This document shows positions 34,848 through 43,409 of a DNA stretch of 64,000 bases, in pieces. The notes beneath the pieces were generated by a model that was not told the DNA's origin, made no database searches, and was given only the letters and a program-made list of their open reading frames with translations. The stretch's first letter is position 1. Each line of letters starts with the position of its first letter. Origin of the DNA: FEB-7 sp963698265 (GTDB lineage Bacteria > Pseudomonadota > Gammaproteobacteria > Burkholderiales > Usitatibacteraceae); assembly GCA_963698265.1 (NCBI GenBank), contig CAVOQC010000002.1, positions 434,001 through 498,000 of the forward strand, written 5' to 3'. The translations under genes were made by a program, and so were the position numbers.

Positions 34848-37145
34848 TTGAAAAATCCCCGCCTCCGCACCCTGCGCCTCGCGATCGCCTGCGCGCTCAC
34901 CGCGTCGCTTCCGGCGCTGGCCATCCAGCCCTTCGTGGTGAAGGACATCCGCGTCGAGGGCGTCCAGCGCACCGAGGCCGGCACGGTCTTTTCCTACCTG
35001 CCCGTGAAGGTCGGCGAGCAGATGGACGACGAGAAGGCCGCGCAGTCCGTGAAGGCCCTCTACGCGACGGGCTTCTATTCCGACGTGCGCCTGGAGGCCG
35101 AAGGCGACGTGCTGATCGTCTTCGTGCAGGAACGCCCCGCCATCTCGGTGATCGAGATCGAGGGCGCGAAGGAGTTCACCAAGGACAACCTGAAGGACGG
35201 CCTGAAGCAGGCGGGCATCGCGGAAGCCAAGATCTACGACAAGTCGCTCCTCGACCGCGCGGAGAAGGAGCTGAAGCGCCAGTACACGTCGCGGGGCTTC
35301 TATTCCTCCACGGTGAAGACGACGGTCACCCCGCTCGAGAGGAACCGCGTGTCGCTGCGCTTCGACATCGAAGAGGGCGAGATCACGCGCATCGCCGACA
35401 TCAACATCATCGGCGCGAAGGACTTCTCCGAGAGGAGCCTCCTGCGCTCGATGCAGCTCACCACGCCCGGCTGGCTCACCTGGATCACCAAGGACGACCA
35501 GTACTCCAAGCAGAAGCTCACCGCGGACCTGGAAACGCTTCGCTCCTTCTACCTGAACCGCGGCTACCTCGAGTTCTCGATCGACTCGACGCAGGTCTCG
35601 ATCACGCCGGACCGCGAGAAGATCTTCATCACCATCGCGATCACCGAGGGCCCGGTCTACCGGCTGGGCGACGTCAAGTTCGGCGGCGACCTGATCGTGG
35701 CCGAACGGGAGCTGCGCGAGCTGGTCTCCCTGCGCGCGGGCGACACCTTCTCGCGCGAGAAGATCATCGACAGCGTCAAGCGCATCACGGACCGCCTCGG
35801 CAACGACGGCTATTCCTTTGCCAACGTGAACCCGGTCCCGGACGTGGACCGCGACAAGCGCGTGGCGAGCTTCACCTTCTTCGTCGATCCCGGCCGGCGC
35901 GTCTACGTGCGGCGCCTGAACATCGTGGGCAACTCGCGCACCCAGGACGCGGTGATCCGCCGGGAGCTTCGCCAGCTCGAGGGCTCCTGGTATTCGCTCG
36001 AGAAGATCGCACGCTCCAAGGAGCGCCTGCAGCGCACGGGGTTCTTCTCCGAGGTCAACATCGAGACCCCGGCAGTGGCCGGAACCGCGGACCAGGTCGA
36101 CGCCGTGGTGACCGTCACCGAGAAGAACACCGGCAGCCTCAACTTCGGCCTGGGCTACTCCCAGGCCGACAAGCTCACGGTGTCGGCCTCGGTCTCCCAG
36201 GCCAACATCTTCGGCTCCGGCAACCAGCTCGCCTTCCAGATCAACAACGGCGCGGTGAACAAGGTCTACTCGGTCTCCTTCATCGACCCCTACTGGACCA
36301 TCGACGGCATCGCGGCCGGCGTCGACATCTTCCGCCGCGACGTGGACACGTCGTCCCTCGCGCTCACCTCCTACCAGACGACGTCGACGGGCGCGGGCGT
36401 GAACTTCGGCGTGCCGGTCACGGAGTACGACACGGTCCGCGTCGGCTTCACGCTCGAGAACACGCGCCTGAAGCTCGATCCGCTCTCGACGCCGCCGCGC
36501 TACCTGGACTTCGTGAACGTGTTCGGCGAGCGCACGGACACCCTGCGCACCAACCTGGGCTATTCCCGGGACACGCGCGACAGCCTCACCTACCCGACCA
36601 AGGGGTGGCTCAGCGACTTCGCCCTCGAGGTGGGCATCCCACCCGGCGACCTCAAGTACTACCGCGCCTCGGCGCAGCAGCAGTTCCTGTGGACTCCGGA
36701 ATGGCCGGGCTGGCTCACCTTCCTCGCGAACGCCGAGTTCGGCTACGCCGACGGCTACGGCGGCAAGGCGCTGCCCTTCTTCAAGAACTTCTACGCCGGC
36801 GGCGTGGGCTCGGTACGCGGCTTCGAGGCCGCGTCGCTCGGGCCGCGCGACCTGAACGGCGACGTGATCGGCGGCAACCGCCGCGGCATCGCCAACCTCG
36901 AGCTCCTCTTCCCGATGCCCGGCGTCAAGGACAAGAGCGTGCGACTTTCCACCTTCCTCGACGCCGGCAGCGTCTGGGGCGTGGGCGAGAAGGTGAGCGC
37001 CTCGGACGTGCGCGCCTCGGCGGGCATCGCGGTGAGCTGGGATTCGCCCGTGGGCCCGCTCAAGTTCTCGTTCAGCGCCCCCTTCCGGACGAAGGACGAC
37101 GACCGGCTCGAGCGCTTCCAGTTCCAGCTGGGCAGGATCTTCTAG
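34848..37145 (+). CDS. bamA: Outer-membrane assembly factor BamA
   Basis: This 765-residue protein has a signal peptide (LRLAIACALTASLPALA), five POTRA domains (~20-420) and a C-terminal 16-strand barrel (~430-765). The barrel carries the VRGF motif in GGVGSVRGFEAASLG, and the protein ends in the outer-membrane signal FQFQLGRIF with terminal Phe. It inserts beta-barrel proteins in the outer membrane. The start is TTG at 34848, six bases after the rseP stop; no ATG or GTG precedes the signal peptide. The window also encodes two clients, the patatin barrel and the GDSL autotransporter. Confidence 0.97.
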   Translation: MKNPRLRTLRLAIACALTASLPALAIQPFVVKDIRVEGVQRTEAGTVFSYLPVKVGEQMDDEKAAQSVKALYATGFYSDVRLEAEGDVLIVFVQERPAISVIEIEGAKEFTKDNLKDGLKQAGIAEAKIYDKSLLDRAEKELKRQYTSRGFYSSTVKTTVTPLERNRVSLRFDIEEGEITRIADINIIGAKDFSERSLLRSMQLTTPGWLTWITKDDQYSKQKLTADLETLRSFYLNRGYLEFSIDSTQVSITPDREKIFITIAITEGPVYRLGDVKFGGDLIVAERELRELVSLRAGDTFSREKIIDSVKRITDRLGNDGYSFANVNPVPDVDRDKRVASFTFFVDPGRRVYVRRLNIVGNSRTQDAVIRRELRQLEGSWYSLEKIARSKERLQRTGFFSEVNIETPAVAGTADQVDAVVTVTEKNTGSLNFGLGYSQADKLTVSASVSQANIFGSGNQLAFQINNGAVNKVYSVSFIDPYWTIDGIAAGVDIFRRDVDTSSLALTSYQTTSTGAGVNFGVPVTEYDTVRVGFTLENTRLKLDPLSTPPRYLDFVNVFGERTDTLRTNLGYSRDTRDSLTYPTKGWLSDFALEVGIPPGDLKYYRASAQQQFLWTPEWPGWLTFLANAEFGYADGYGGKALPFFKNFYAGGVGSVRGFEAASLGPRDLNGDVIGGNRRGIANLELLFPMPGVKDKSVRLSTFLDAGSVWGVGEKVSASDVRASAGIAVSWDSPVGPLKFSFSAPFRTKDDDRLERFQFQLGRIF

Positions 37146-37164
37146 GACACGCGGAGCATCGACC

Positions 37165-37659
37165 ATGGACTGGCGCAAGGCATTGGCGGCGGCACTGGGC
37201 GCGATGGCGCTCGTAAGCCTCGCCGCGGACGTGAGGATCGGGTTCGTGAACACCGAGCGCGTGTTCCGCGAGGCCGCACCCGCCCGGCGCGCCCAGCAGA
37301 AGCTCGAGCGCGAGTTCTCGGTGAGGAACGCCGAGCTCGCGAAGCTGGAGAAGCAGGGCCGCGACCTGCAGGCCGAGCTCGAGAAGGACAGCGTGCTCCT
37401 GCCGGAGGCCGCCCGCCGCGAGAAGGAGCGCGCGCTCGCCGACGTGAGCCGCAACTTCCAGCGCCTGCAGCGCGAGATCCGCGAGGACCTGAACCTGCGC
37501 AGGAACGAGGAGCTCGCCCAGGTCCAGGAGCGCGCCACGCGCGCGATCAACCAGATCGCCGAGGCCGAGAAGTTCGACCTGGTCGTGCAGGAGGCGGTGT
37601 TCGCGAGCTCCCGCATAGACATCACCGACAAGGTCATCAAGGCGCTCGCGGATCGATAG
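37165..37659 (+). CDS. skp: Periplasmic chaperone Skp/OmpH
   Basis: This 164-residue protein has a short export signal (ALAAALGAMALVSLAADV), then the OmpH start RIGFVNTERVFREAAPARRA and a long charged coiled coil, the tentacles that hold unfolded outer-membrane proteins. It lies between bamA and lpxD, the conserved location. Confidence 0.93.
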   Translation: MDWRKALAAALGAMALVSLAADVRIGFVNTERVFREAAPARRAQQKLEREFSVRNAELAKLEKQGRDLQAELEKDSVLLPEAARREKERALADVSRNFQRLQREIREDLNLRRNEELAQVQERATRAINQIAEAEKFDLVVQEAVFASSRIDITDKVIKALADR

Positions 37660-37675
37660 CCGCGCGAGGCCGCCC

Positions 37676-38740
37676 TTGCCCCCCGAAAGCACTGCCCCTG
37701 GGCAGTTCACCCTCACCCTCGCCGAGATCGTGCGGCGCCTCGGCGGCGAGGTCGCGGGCGACGGCGCGCTCGCCGTCTCGGGCGTGAACTCGCTCGACGA
37801 GGCGGGGCCCGGGGAATTGAGCTTCCTCGCCAACCCGCGCTTCCGCGCGAAGCTCGGCAAGACGCGGGCCGGCGCCGTGATCGTCGCACCGCGCGATCGC
37901 GAAGCCACCGCTGCCGCGCGCATCGTCACCGACAATCCCTACGCGTACTACGCGCGCGTGGTGGCCCTCTTCCATCCGCCGCGCGTCGCCGTGGCGGGCG
38001 TGCATCCGGCCGCCATGGTCGACCCGTCGGCGACGGTGGCCGCCTCGGCCGAGGTCGCCGCGGGAGCGGTCATCGGGCCGCGGGCGCGCGTGGGCGAGCG
38101 CGCGATCATCGGGGCCGGGTCCTTCGTGGGCGAGGCGGCCGAGGTCGGCGACGACACGCGGCTTCACCCCCGCGTCACGATCTGCGACGCTTGCGTGGTG
38201 GGCGCGCGCTGCATCCTGCACCCCGGCGCGGTCATCGGCGCCGACGGCTTCGGCATGGCGCCGGACGGCGGTGCCTGGGTGAAGATCCCGCAGGTCGGGC
38301 GCGCGGTGCTCGGCGACGACGTGGAGGTCGGGGCCAACACCACGATCGATCGCGGCGCGCTCGGCGACACCGTGGTCGAGGATGGCGTGAAGCTGGACAA
38401 CCAGGTGCAGGTCGCGCACAACTGCCGGATCGGCGCCCACACCGTGATCGCCGGCTGCACCGGCATCGCGGGCAGCACGGTGATCGGCCGCCACTGCATG
38501 ATCGGCGGCGCCGTCGGCTTCGTCGGGCACCTCAGCGTCTGCGACGGCGTGACCGTGACGGCGATGACGCTGGTTTCGAAGTCGATCACCCGGCCGGGCA
38601 CCTATTCCGCGAGCCTGCCGATGATGCCGCATGCCGAATGGCTCAGGAACGCGGCGCAGATCCGCCGCCTCGACGAGATCGCACGCCTCGCCCGCGGGAA
38701 GACCGCACCCGGAGACGACCATGGAAACGATGACGCTTGA
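37676..38740 (+). CDS. lpxD: UDP-3-O-(3-hydroxyacyl)glucosamine N-acyltransferase
   Basis: This 354-residue protein has an N-terminal uridine-binding domain (FTLTLAEIVRRLGGEVAGDG, ELSFLANPRFR) followed from about residue 105 by left-handed beta-helix hexapeptide repeats (DPSATVAASAEVAAGAVIGP) and a C-terminal helix. It adds the second acyl chain in lipid A synthesis. The start is TTG (37676), six bases after GAGG. It overlaps fabZ by 20 bases. Confidence 0.96.
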   Translation: MPPESTAPGQFTLTLAEIVRRLGGEVAGDGALAVSGVNSLDEAGPGELSFLANPRFRAKLGKTRAGAVIVAPRDREATAAARIVTDNPYAYYARVVALFHPPRVAVAGVHPAAMVDPSATVAASAEVAAGAVIGPRARVGERAIIGAGSFVGEAAEVGDDTRLHPRVTICDACVVGARCILHPGAVIGADGFGMAPDGGAWVKIPQVGRAVLGDDVEVGANTTIDRGALGDTVVEDGVKLDNQVQVAHNCRIGAHTVIAGCTGIAGSTVIGRHCMIGGAVGFVGHLSVCDGVTVTAMTLVSKSITRPGTYSASLPMMPHAEWLRNAAQIRRLDEIARLARGKTAPGDDHGNDDA

Positions 38741-39167
38741 GGAAATCAAGAAGTACCTGCCGCACCGCTATCCGTTCCTGCTCGTCGATCGCGTGGTCGC
38801 CTTCGAGAAGGACAAGCGCATCGTCGTGGAGAAGAACGTCACCGCGAACGAACCTTTCTTCCAGGGCCATTTCCCGCACTTCGCGGTGATGCCCGGCGTG
38901 CTGATCGTCGAGGCCATGGCGCAGGGCGCGGCACTCCTGTCGCTGCGGTCGATGGGGCACGAGAACGACGGCAAGTACGTCTACTACTTCGTGGGCATAG
39001 ACGGCGCGCGCTTCAAGCGCCCGGTCGTTCCCGGGGACCGGCTGGTGATCGAGGTCGAGCAGCTGCGGCTCGCGCGCGGCGTGGGAAAATTCCGGGCGGT
39101 CGCCCGCGTCGACGACGCCGTGGCGTCCGAGGCCGAGCTGCTGTGCGCCCTGCGTCCGATCGGGTGA
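38721..39167 (+). CDS. fabZ: 3-hydroxyacyl-ACP dehydratase FabZ
   Basis: This 148-residue hot-dog-fold protein has LPHRYPFLLVDRV, with the catalytic His, and GHFPHFAVMPGVLIVEAMAQ, with the catalytic Glu. It dehydrates 3-hydroxyacyl-ACP in fatty acid elongation and so competes with LpxA for the shared substrate; the fabZ-lpxA linkage is conserved. GGAG lies six bases before the ATG, inside the lpxD end. Confidence 0.97.
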   Translation: METMTLEEIKKYLPHRYPFLLVDRVVAFEKDKRIVVEKNVTANEPFFQGHFPHFAVMPGVLIVEAMAQGAALLSLRSMGHENDGKYVYYFVGIDGARFKRPVVPGDRLVIEVEQLRLARGVGKFRAVARVDDAVASEAELLCALRPIG

Positions 39168-39180
39168 GGAAGCCGGATCG

Positions 39181-39957
39181 ATGAGCGCGATACACCCCAC
39201 CGCCCTCGTGGATCCGCGCGCGCGCCTGGCGCAGGGCGTGCGCGTGGGCCCCTATTCCGTGATCGACGGCGACGTGGAAATCGGCGAGCACACTTCCATC
39301 GGCGCGCACTGCGTGGTGACGGGGCACACGACGATCGGGCGCGAGAACCGCATCTTCCACTTCTGCTCGATCGGCGAGGCCAACCAGGACAAGAAGTACC
39401 GCGGCGAGCCGACGCGGCTCGCGATCGGCGACCGCAACACCATCCGCGAGTACTGCTCCCTGCACCGCGGCACCGTCCAGGACGGAGGACTCACGACCGT
39501 GGGCCACGACAACTGGATCATGGCCTACTGCCATATCGCACACGACTGCCGTGTCGGCAACGACACGGTGTTCGCCAACAACGCGACGCTCGCCGGCCAT
39601 GTGGAGATCGGCGACCACACGGTGCTCGGTGGCTTCACCGGCGTGCACCAGTACGTGAAAGTGGGCGCGCACGTGATGGCCGGGGTGTCCTCGGTGGTGC
39701 TCCAGGACATCCCGCCGTACGTGACGGTCGCCGGGCAGCCTTGCGCCCCGCACGGCATCAACAGCGAGGGCCTGAAGCGCCGAGGCTTCACGCCCGAGGC
39801 GATTGCGGCCCTGAAGCGCGCCTACAAGACCCTCTACAAATCCGGACTCGGGCTCGCCGAAGCCCGCGCCGCGCTCGAGGAGCAGGCGAAGCTCGCGCCG
39901 GAGGTGGGCGCGATCGTCGAGTTCCTGGCCACGTCCACCCGGGGCATCGTGCGCTGA
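39181..39957 (+). CDS. lpxA: UDP-N-acetylglucosamine acyltransferase
   Basis: This 258-residue protein has an N-terminal left-handed beta-helix (HPTALVDPRARLAQGVRVGP) with the catalytic His in LHRGTVQDGG, and a helical C-terminus (GFTPEAIAALKRAYKTLYKS). It performs the first acylation of UDP-GlcNAc in lipid A synthesis. Its TGA overlaps the lpxB ATG. Confidence 0.97.
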   Translation: MSAIHPTALVDPRARLAQGVRVGPYSVIDGDVEIGEHTSIGAHCVVTGHTTIGRENRIFHFCSIGEANQDKKYRGEPTRLAIGDRNTIREYCSLHRGTVQDGGLTTVGHDNWIMAYCHIAHDCRVGNDTVFANNATLAGHVEIGDHTVLGGFTGVHQYVKVGAHVMAGVSSVVLQDIPPYVTVAGQPCAPHGINSEGLKRRGFTPEAIAALKRAYKTLYKSGLGLAEARAALEEQAKLAPEVGAIVEFLATSTRGIVR

Positions 39958-41159
39958 TGGTCCGCCGCGTGGCGATCGTGGCCGGGGAGGCCTCGGGCGA
40001 CCTGCTCGGCGCCTCCCTGGTGAGCGCGGTGCGGCGGCGCTTTCCCGGCACGCGGTTCGAAGGCATCGCGGGCCCGCGGATGCTCGCCGCGGGCGCAAGC
40101 ACGCGGGTGCCGATGGAAAAGCTCTCCGTGCGCGGCTACGTGGAGGCCTTGCGCAGCCTCCCGGAATTGCTGCGCATCCGCGCCAGGCTCGGCGCGCAGC
40201 TCGAGGCGGAGCGCCCCGATCTCTTCATCGGCGTCGATGCGCCGGACTTCAACCTGGGGCTCGCCAGGCGCCTGAAGCGCTCGGGGATCCCCACGGTGCA
40301 GTACGTGAGCCCCGCGATCTGGGCGTGGCGCCCGGGACGGATCAAGGCCATCGGGCGGGCGGTGGACCTCGTGCTCACGATCTTTCCCTTCGAGGCGGCG
40401 ATCTACGAGAAGGCCGGCATCGCCGCGGCCTACGTCGGGCATCCCCTCGCGGACCAGATCCCGCTCGTGCAGGACCGCGACGAGGCGCGCGCCCAGCTTC
40501 GCCTCGGAAACGCGGCGACGGCCGTGGCCCTGCTGCCGGGCAGCCGCCGCGGCGAGCTCGAGGCGCACGCCGATCTCTTCATCGATACGGCACTCCGGCT
40601 TGCGCAGCGCCGTCCCGGCACGCGCTTCTTCGTGCCCCTGGCCACGCGCGAGACGCGGGATTACTTCGAGTCGCGCCTGTACGCGCGCGATGCCCGCGGG
40701 CTCGACCTCACCATCCTCTTCGGCCACGCCCGCCTCGCGCTGCAGGCGGCCGACGTCGCGCTCGTCGCGAGCGGCACGGCCACGCTCGAGGGGGCGCTTG
40801 CGCGCTGCCCCATGGTCATCGCCTACAAGGTGCCCGCGCTCACCTACCGGCTGATGATGCGAAAGGCGCTCCTGCCCTGGGTGGGGCTGCCCAACATCCT
40901 CGCCGGCGAGTTCATCGTGCCCGAGCTCCTGCAGGAGCACGCCACGCCGGAGAACCTCGAGCAGGCGCTCGCGAACTGGCTCGATCACCGGGTCGCTCGC
41001 GAACGGCTCCTCGCCCGCTACGAGGCGATCCACGCCTCGCTGCGCTGCGGCAACGACGAACGCGTGGCGCAGGCGCTCGCCCCCTGGCTCTCCAACGGCG
41101 CGACCGATGCTTCCGGGAAGGCGACGCTGCCCCTTGAATACGCTCCCACCAAGGGGTAA
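39957..41159 (+). CDS. lpxB: Lipid A disaccharide synthase
   Basis: This 400-residue GT-B (family 19) enzyme has VAIVAGEASGDLLGASLV, the acidic region DLFIGVDAPDFNLGL, YVSPAIWAWRPGRIK and ALLPGSRRGELEAH. It joins UDP-diacylglucosamine and lipid X. lpxD, lpxA and lpxB are all in this operon; lpxC, lpxH and lpxK are elsewhere. Its 3' end overlaps the start of rnhB. Confidence 0.97.
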   Translation: MVRRVAIVAGEASGDLLGASLVSAVRRRFPGTRFEGIAGPRMLAAGASTRVPMEKLSVRGYVEALRSLPELLRIRARLGAQLEAERPDLFIGVDAPDFNLGLARRLKRSGIPTVQYVSPAIWAWRPGRIKAIGRAVDLVLTIFPFEAAIYEKAGIAAAYVGHPLADQIPLVQDRDEARAQLRLGNAATAVALLPGSRRGELEAHADLFIDTALRLAQRRPGTRFFVPLATRETRDYFESRLYARDARGLDLTILFGHARLALQAADVALVASGTATLEGALARCPMVIAYKVPALTYRLMMRKALLPWVGLPNILAGEFIVPELLQEHATPENLEQALANWLDHRVARERLLARYEAIHASLRCGNDERVAQALAPWLSNGATDASGKATLPLEYAPTKG

Positions 41160-41736
41160 CGGGCCCTCCAGCCTGTGCGGGGTCGACGAGGCCGGGCGCG
41201 GGCCGCTCGCCGGCGCGGTGTACGCCGCTGCGGTCGTTCTCGATCCGGCACGGCCCGTGGCGGGCCTCGCCGATTCGAAGCTTCTCGACGCGTCGCGGCG
41301 CGAGAGGATCGCGGTGGTCATCCGGCGAGACGCCCTCGCCTGGGCGGTGGCCTTCGCCACCGTAGAGGAGATCGACGCGATGAACATCCTGCGCGCGAGC
41401 CTCGCGGCCATGGCCCGCGCGATCGAGATGCTCGCGATCGTGCCGGACGACATCGTGGTCGACGGGCTGCACCTGCCGCCCGTGGCTCGGCCCTGCCGTG
41501 CGCTCGTCCGGGCCGACCGTCTCGTGCCCGCCGTCTCCGCCGCCTCGATCCTCGCCAAGACCGCGCGCGACGCGGAGATGGTGTCGCTCGACGCGCGCTT
41601 CCCCGGCTATGGATTCGCGCGCCACAAGGGCTACCCCACGGCCGACCACCTCGCCGCGCTGGAGGCGCTCGGGCCCTGCGCGATCCACCGGCGCAGCTTC
41701 GCGCCCGTGCGCGCGGCGCTGGCGCTGCGGCGATGA
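41107..41736 (+). CDS. rnhB: Ribonuclease HII
   Basis: The core CGVDEAGRGPLAGAVYAAAV supplies the Asp-Glu pair, with DSKLLDASRR, ILAKTARDAEM and RHKGYPTADH later, as in RNase HII. It removes ribonucleotides from RNA:DNA hybrids. The start is uncertain: ATG 41107 gives 209 residues and TTG 41134 gives 200, and neither has a good ribosome site. The gene overlaps lpxB, and its TGA overlaps the methyltransferase ATG. Confidence 0.94.
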   Translation: MLPGRRRCPLNTLPPRGNGPSSLCGVDEAGRGPLAGAVYAAAVVLDPARPVAGLADSKLLDASRRERIAVVIRRDALAWAVAFATVEEIDAMNILRASLAAMARAIEMLAIVPDDIVVDGLHLPPVARPCRALVRADRLVPAVSAASILAKTARDAEMVSLDARFPGYGFARHKGYPTADHLAALEALGPCAIHRRSFAPVRAALALRR

Positions 41737-42546
41737 AGGCGGTCGCCTCGCGGGACAATCCCGCATTCAAGTCGCTCGCGAAGCTCTCCGCTTCCGCCGC
41801 CGAGCGCCGCAGGAGCGGCCTGTCCGTCATCGAAGGAGCGCACCTCGTCGAGGCCTGCCTCGAGGCGGGCCATCCCGTCGCGCAGCTCTTCGTGCGGGCG
41901 GGCGCGGCCGGCTCCGCGCGGGCGGCCGCGATCGGCGTCCGGGCGAGTGCGGCCGAGGCGATCGAGCTCGCCGACGCCCTGTTCGACGCGGTGAGCGGCG
42001 TGGAGTCCCCGGCCGGGATCATCGCGGTGGTGCCTACGCCCCGGGGGCGCGCGGTGCCCGCCGGCGCGCGCTCCTGCCTCGCCCTCGAGGACCTGCAGGA
42101 CCCGGGCAACGTCGGCACGCTCCTGCGCAGCGCGGCGGCGGCGGGCGTGGAGCACGTGCTGCTCTCGCCCACCTGCGCCTTCGCGTGGTCGCCGAAGGTG
42201 CTGCGCGCGGGGCAGGGCGCCCACTTCGCGCTGAACATCGTCGAGGGCGCGGACCTCGGGGCGTTCGTCGCGTCCTTCTGGCGGGACCTCGGTGGCGCTC
42301 TCCGGCGGGGCGGGCGCATCGCTCTACGACATGGACCTGCGCGGCCCGCTCGCCATCCTCGTGGGAAACGAGGGCGCCGGCCTTTCGCCGGAACTCGAGC
42401 GCGCGGCCACGGTGCGCGCGCGCATTCCCATGCCCGGCGTCGCCGAATCGCTCAACGCGGGCGTGGCCGGATCCATTGCGCTCTTCGAGGCCGCGCGGCA
42501 GCGGGCCGGAAAGCCGGTGGGTCGCGGGCGATCCCGCCCGCCGTAG
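41733..42546 (+). pseudogene. TrmH/SpoU-family RNA 2'-O-methyltransferase, one-base frameshift
   Basis: From ATG 41733 the frame reads as a SpoU methyltransferase (substrate-binding N-domain, then LALEDLQDPGNVGTLLRSAA) up to ...GAFVASF near 42279. There it slips; one base over, the frame continues with SLYDMDLRGPLAILVGNEGA, GLSPELERAA and the knot signature IPMPGVAESLNAGVAGSIAL, ending at TAG 42544-42546. The total length is one base more than a multiple of three, which fits one inserted base near TTCTGGCGGGACC. Members methylate tRNA or 23S rRNA ribose. As written the protein would lose the SAM-binding knot. It could be a mutation or a sequencing error. Confidence 0.85.
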
Positions 42547-42627
42547 AACACGCCAGACCTCGCGCGCCGGGCTCCCGGGAGCGGCGCTGCGATCCTCCAA
42601 TCCCCCGGATGAGTCGGAGCGCACCTC

Positions 42628-43353
42628 ATGCAAAAAACTCCCGCGGCACACCCGCCGCAACGCCAGTACCGGTACTACGAGTTCGTGATGGCGGCCTTCG
42701 TGACCGTCCTCGTCTGCTCGAACCTGATCGGGCCGGCGAAGGTCTCGCAGGTCGAACTTCCGATCGTCGGGCTCCTCACCTTCGGGGCCGGCGTGCTCTT
42801 CTTCCCGATTTCCTACGTCTTCGGCGACATCCTCACGGAGGTCTACGGCTACGCGCGCTCTCGGCGCGTGATCTGGGCCGGCTTCGCGGGGCTCGCGTTC
42901 GCGTCTTTCATGGCCTGGGTCGTCGTGGCGCTGCCGCCGGCGCCGTTCTGGAAGAACCAGGCCGCCTACGAGGTCGCCTTCGGCCAGGCGTGGCGGATCG
43001 CGGGCGCCTCGATGTTCGCCTACTTCTGCGGCGAGTTCGTGAACTCCTTCACGCTCGCGAAGATGAAGATCCTCACCCGCGGGCGCTGGCTGTGGTCGCG
43101 CACGATCGGCTCGACGATCCTGGGCGAGGGCGTCGATTCGCTCCTCTTCTACCCGCTCGCCTTCTGGGGCACCGGGATCATCCCGGACGACAAGCTCCTC
43201 ATGGTGATGTTCGCGCAGTTCGTCGCGAAGGTTGTCGTGGAGGCGCTCTTCACGCCGGTCACCTACGCCGCGGTGGCGTGGCTGAAGCGCGCCGAGCGGG
43301 AGGACTACTACGATCGCGACACGAACTTCACGCCGTTCTCCGTGAAGGTGTGA
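42628..43353 (+). CDS. Queuosine precursor transporter (VUT/YhhQ family)
   Basis: This 241-residue membrane protein with six or so helices carries family segments PISYVFGDILTEVYGYARSR and STILGEGVDSLLFYPLAFWG. YhhQ imports preQ0/preQ1 in Escherichia coli. The gene stands alone after the broken methyltransferase. QueF, which reduces preQ0, is encoded at 7.5-8.0 kb, supporting a preQ0 salvage route. Confidence 0.9.
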   Translation: MQKTPAAHPPQRQYRYYEFVMAAFVTVLVCSNLIGPAKVSQVELPIVGLLTFGAGVLFFPISYVFGDILTEVYGYARSRRVIWAGFAGLAFASFMAWVVVALPPAPFWKNQAAYEVAFGQAWRIAGASMFAYFCGEFVNSFTLAKMKILTRGRWLWSRTIGSTILGEGVDSLLFYPLAFWGTGIIPDDKLLMVMFAQFVAKVVVEALFTPVTYAAVAWLKRAEREDYYDRDTNFTPFSVKV

Positions 43354-43409
43354 GCAGGGCCCGGGCTCGGGCAGAATGGGGGGACTTGTTTCCCGAACGG
43401 AGCATTGCC

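Noticed and set aside
31980..37640. Very long open frame (over 1800 codons) on the minus strand opposite cdsA to skp
   Set aside because: It lies wholly antisense to well-recognised genes; its His/Arg/Gly/Asp-rich composition is typical of shadow frames in high-GC DNA, and no family motif is seen.
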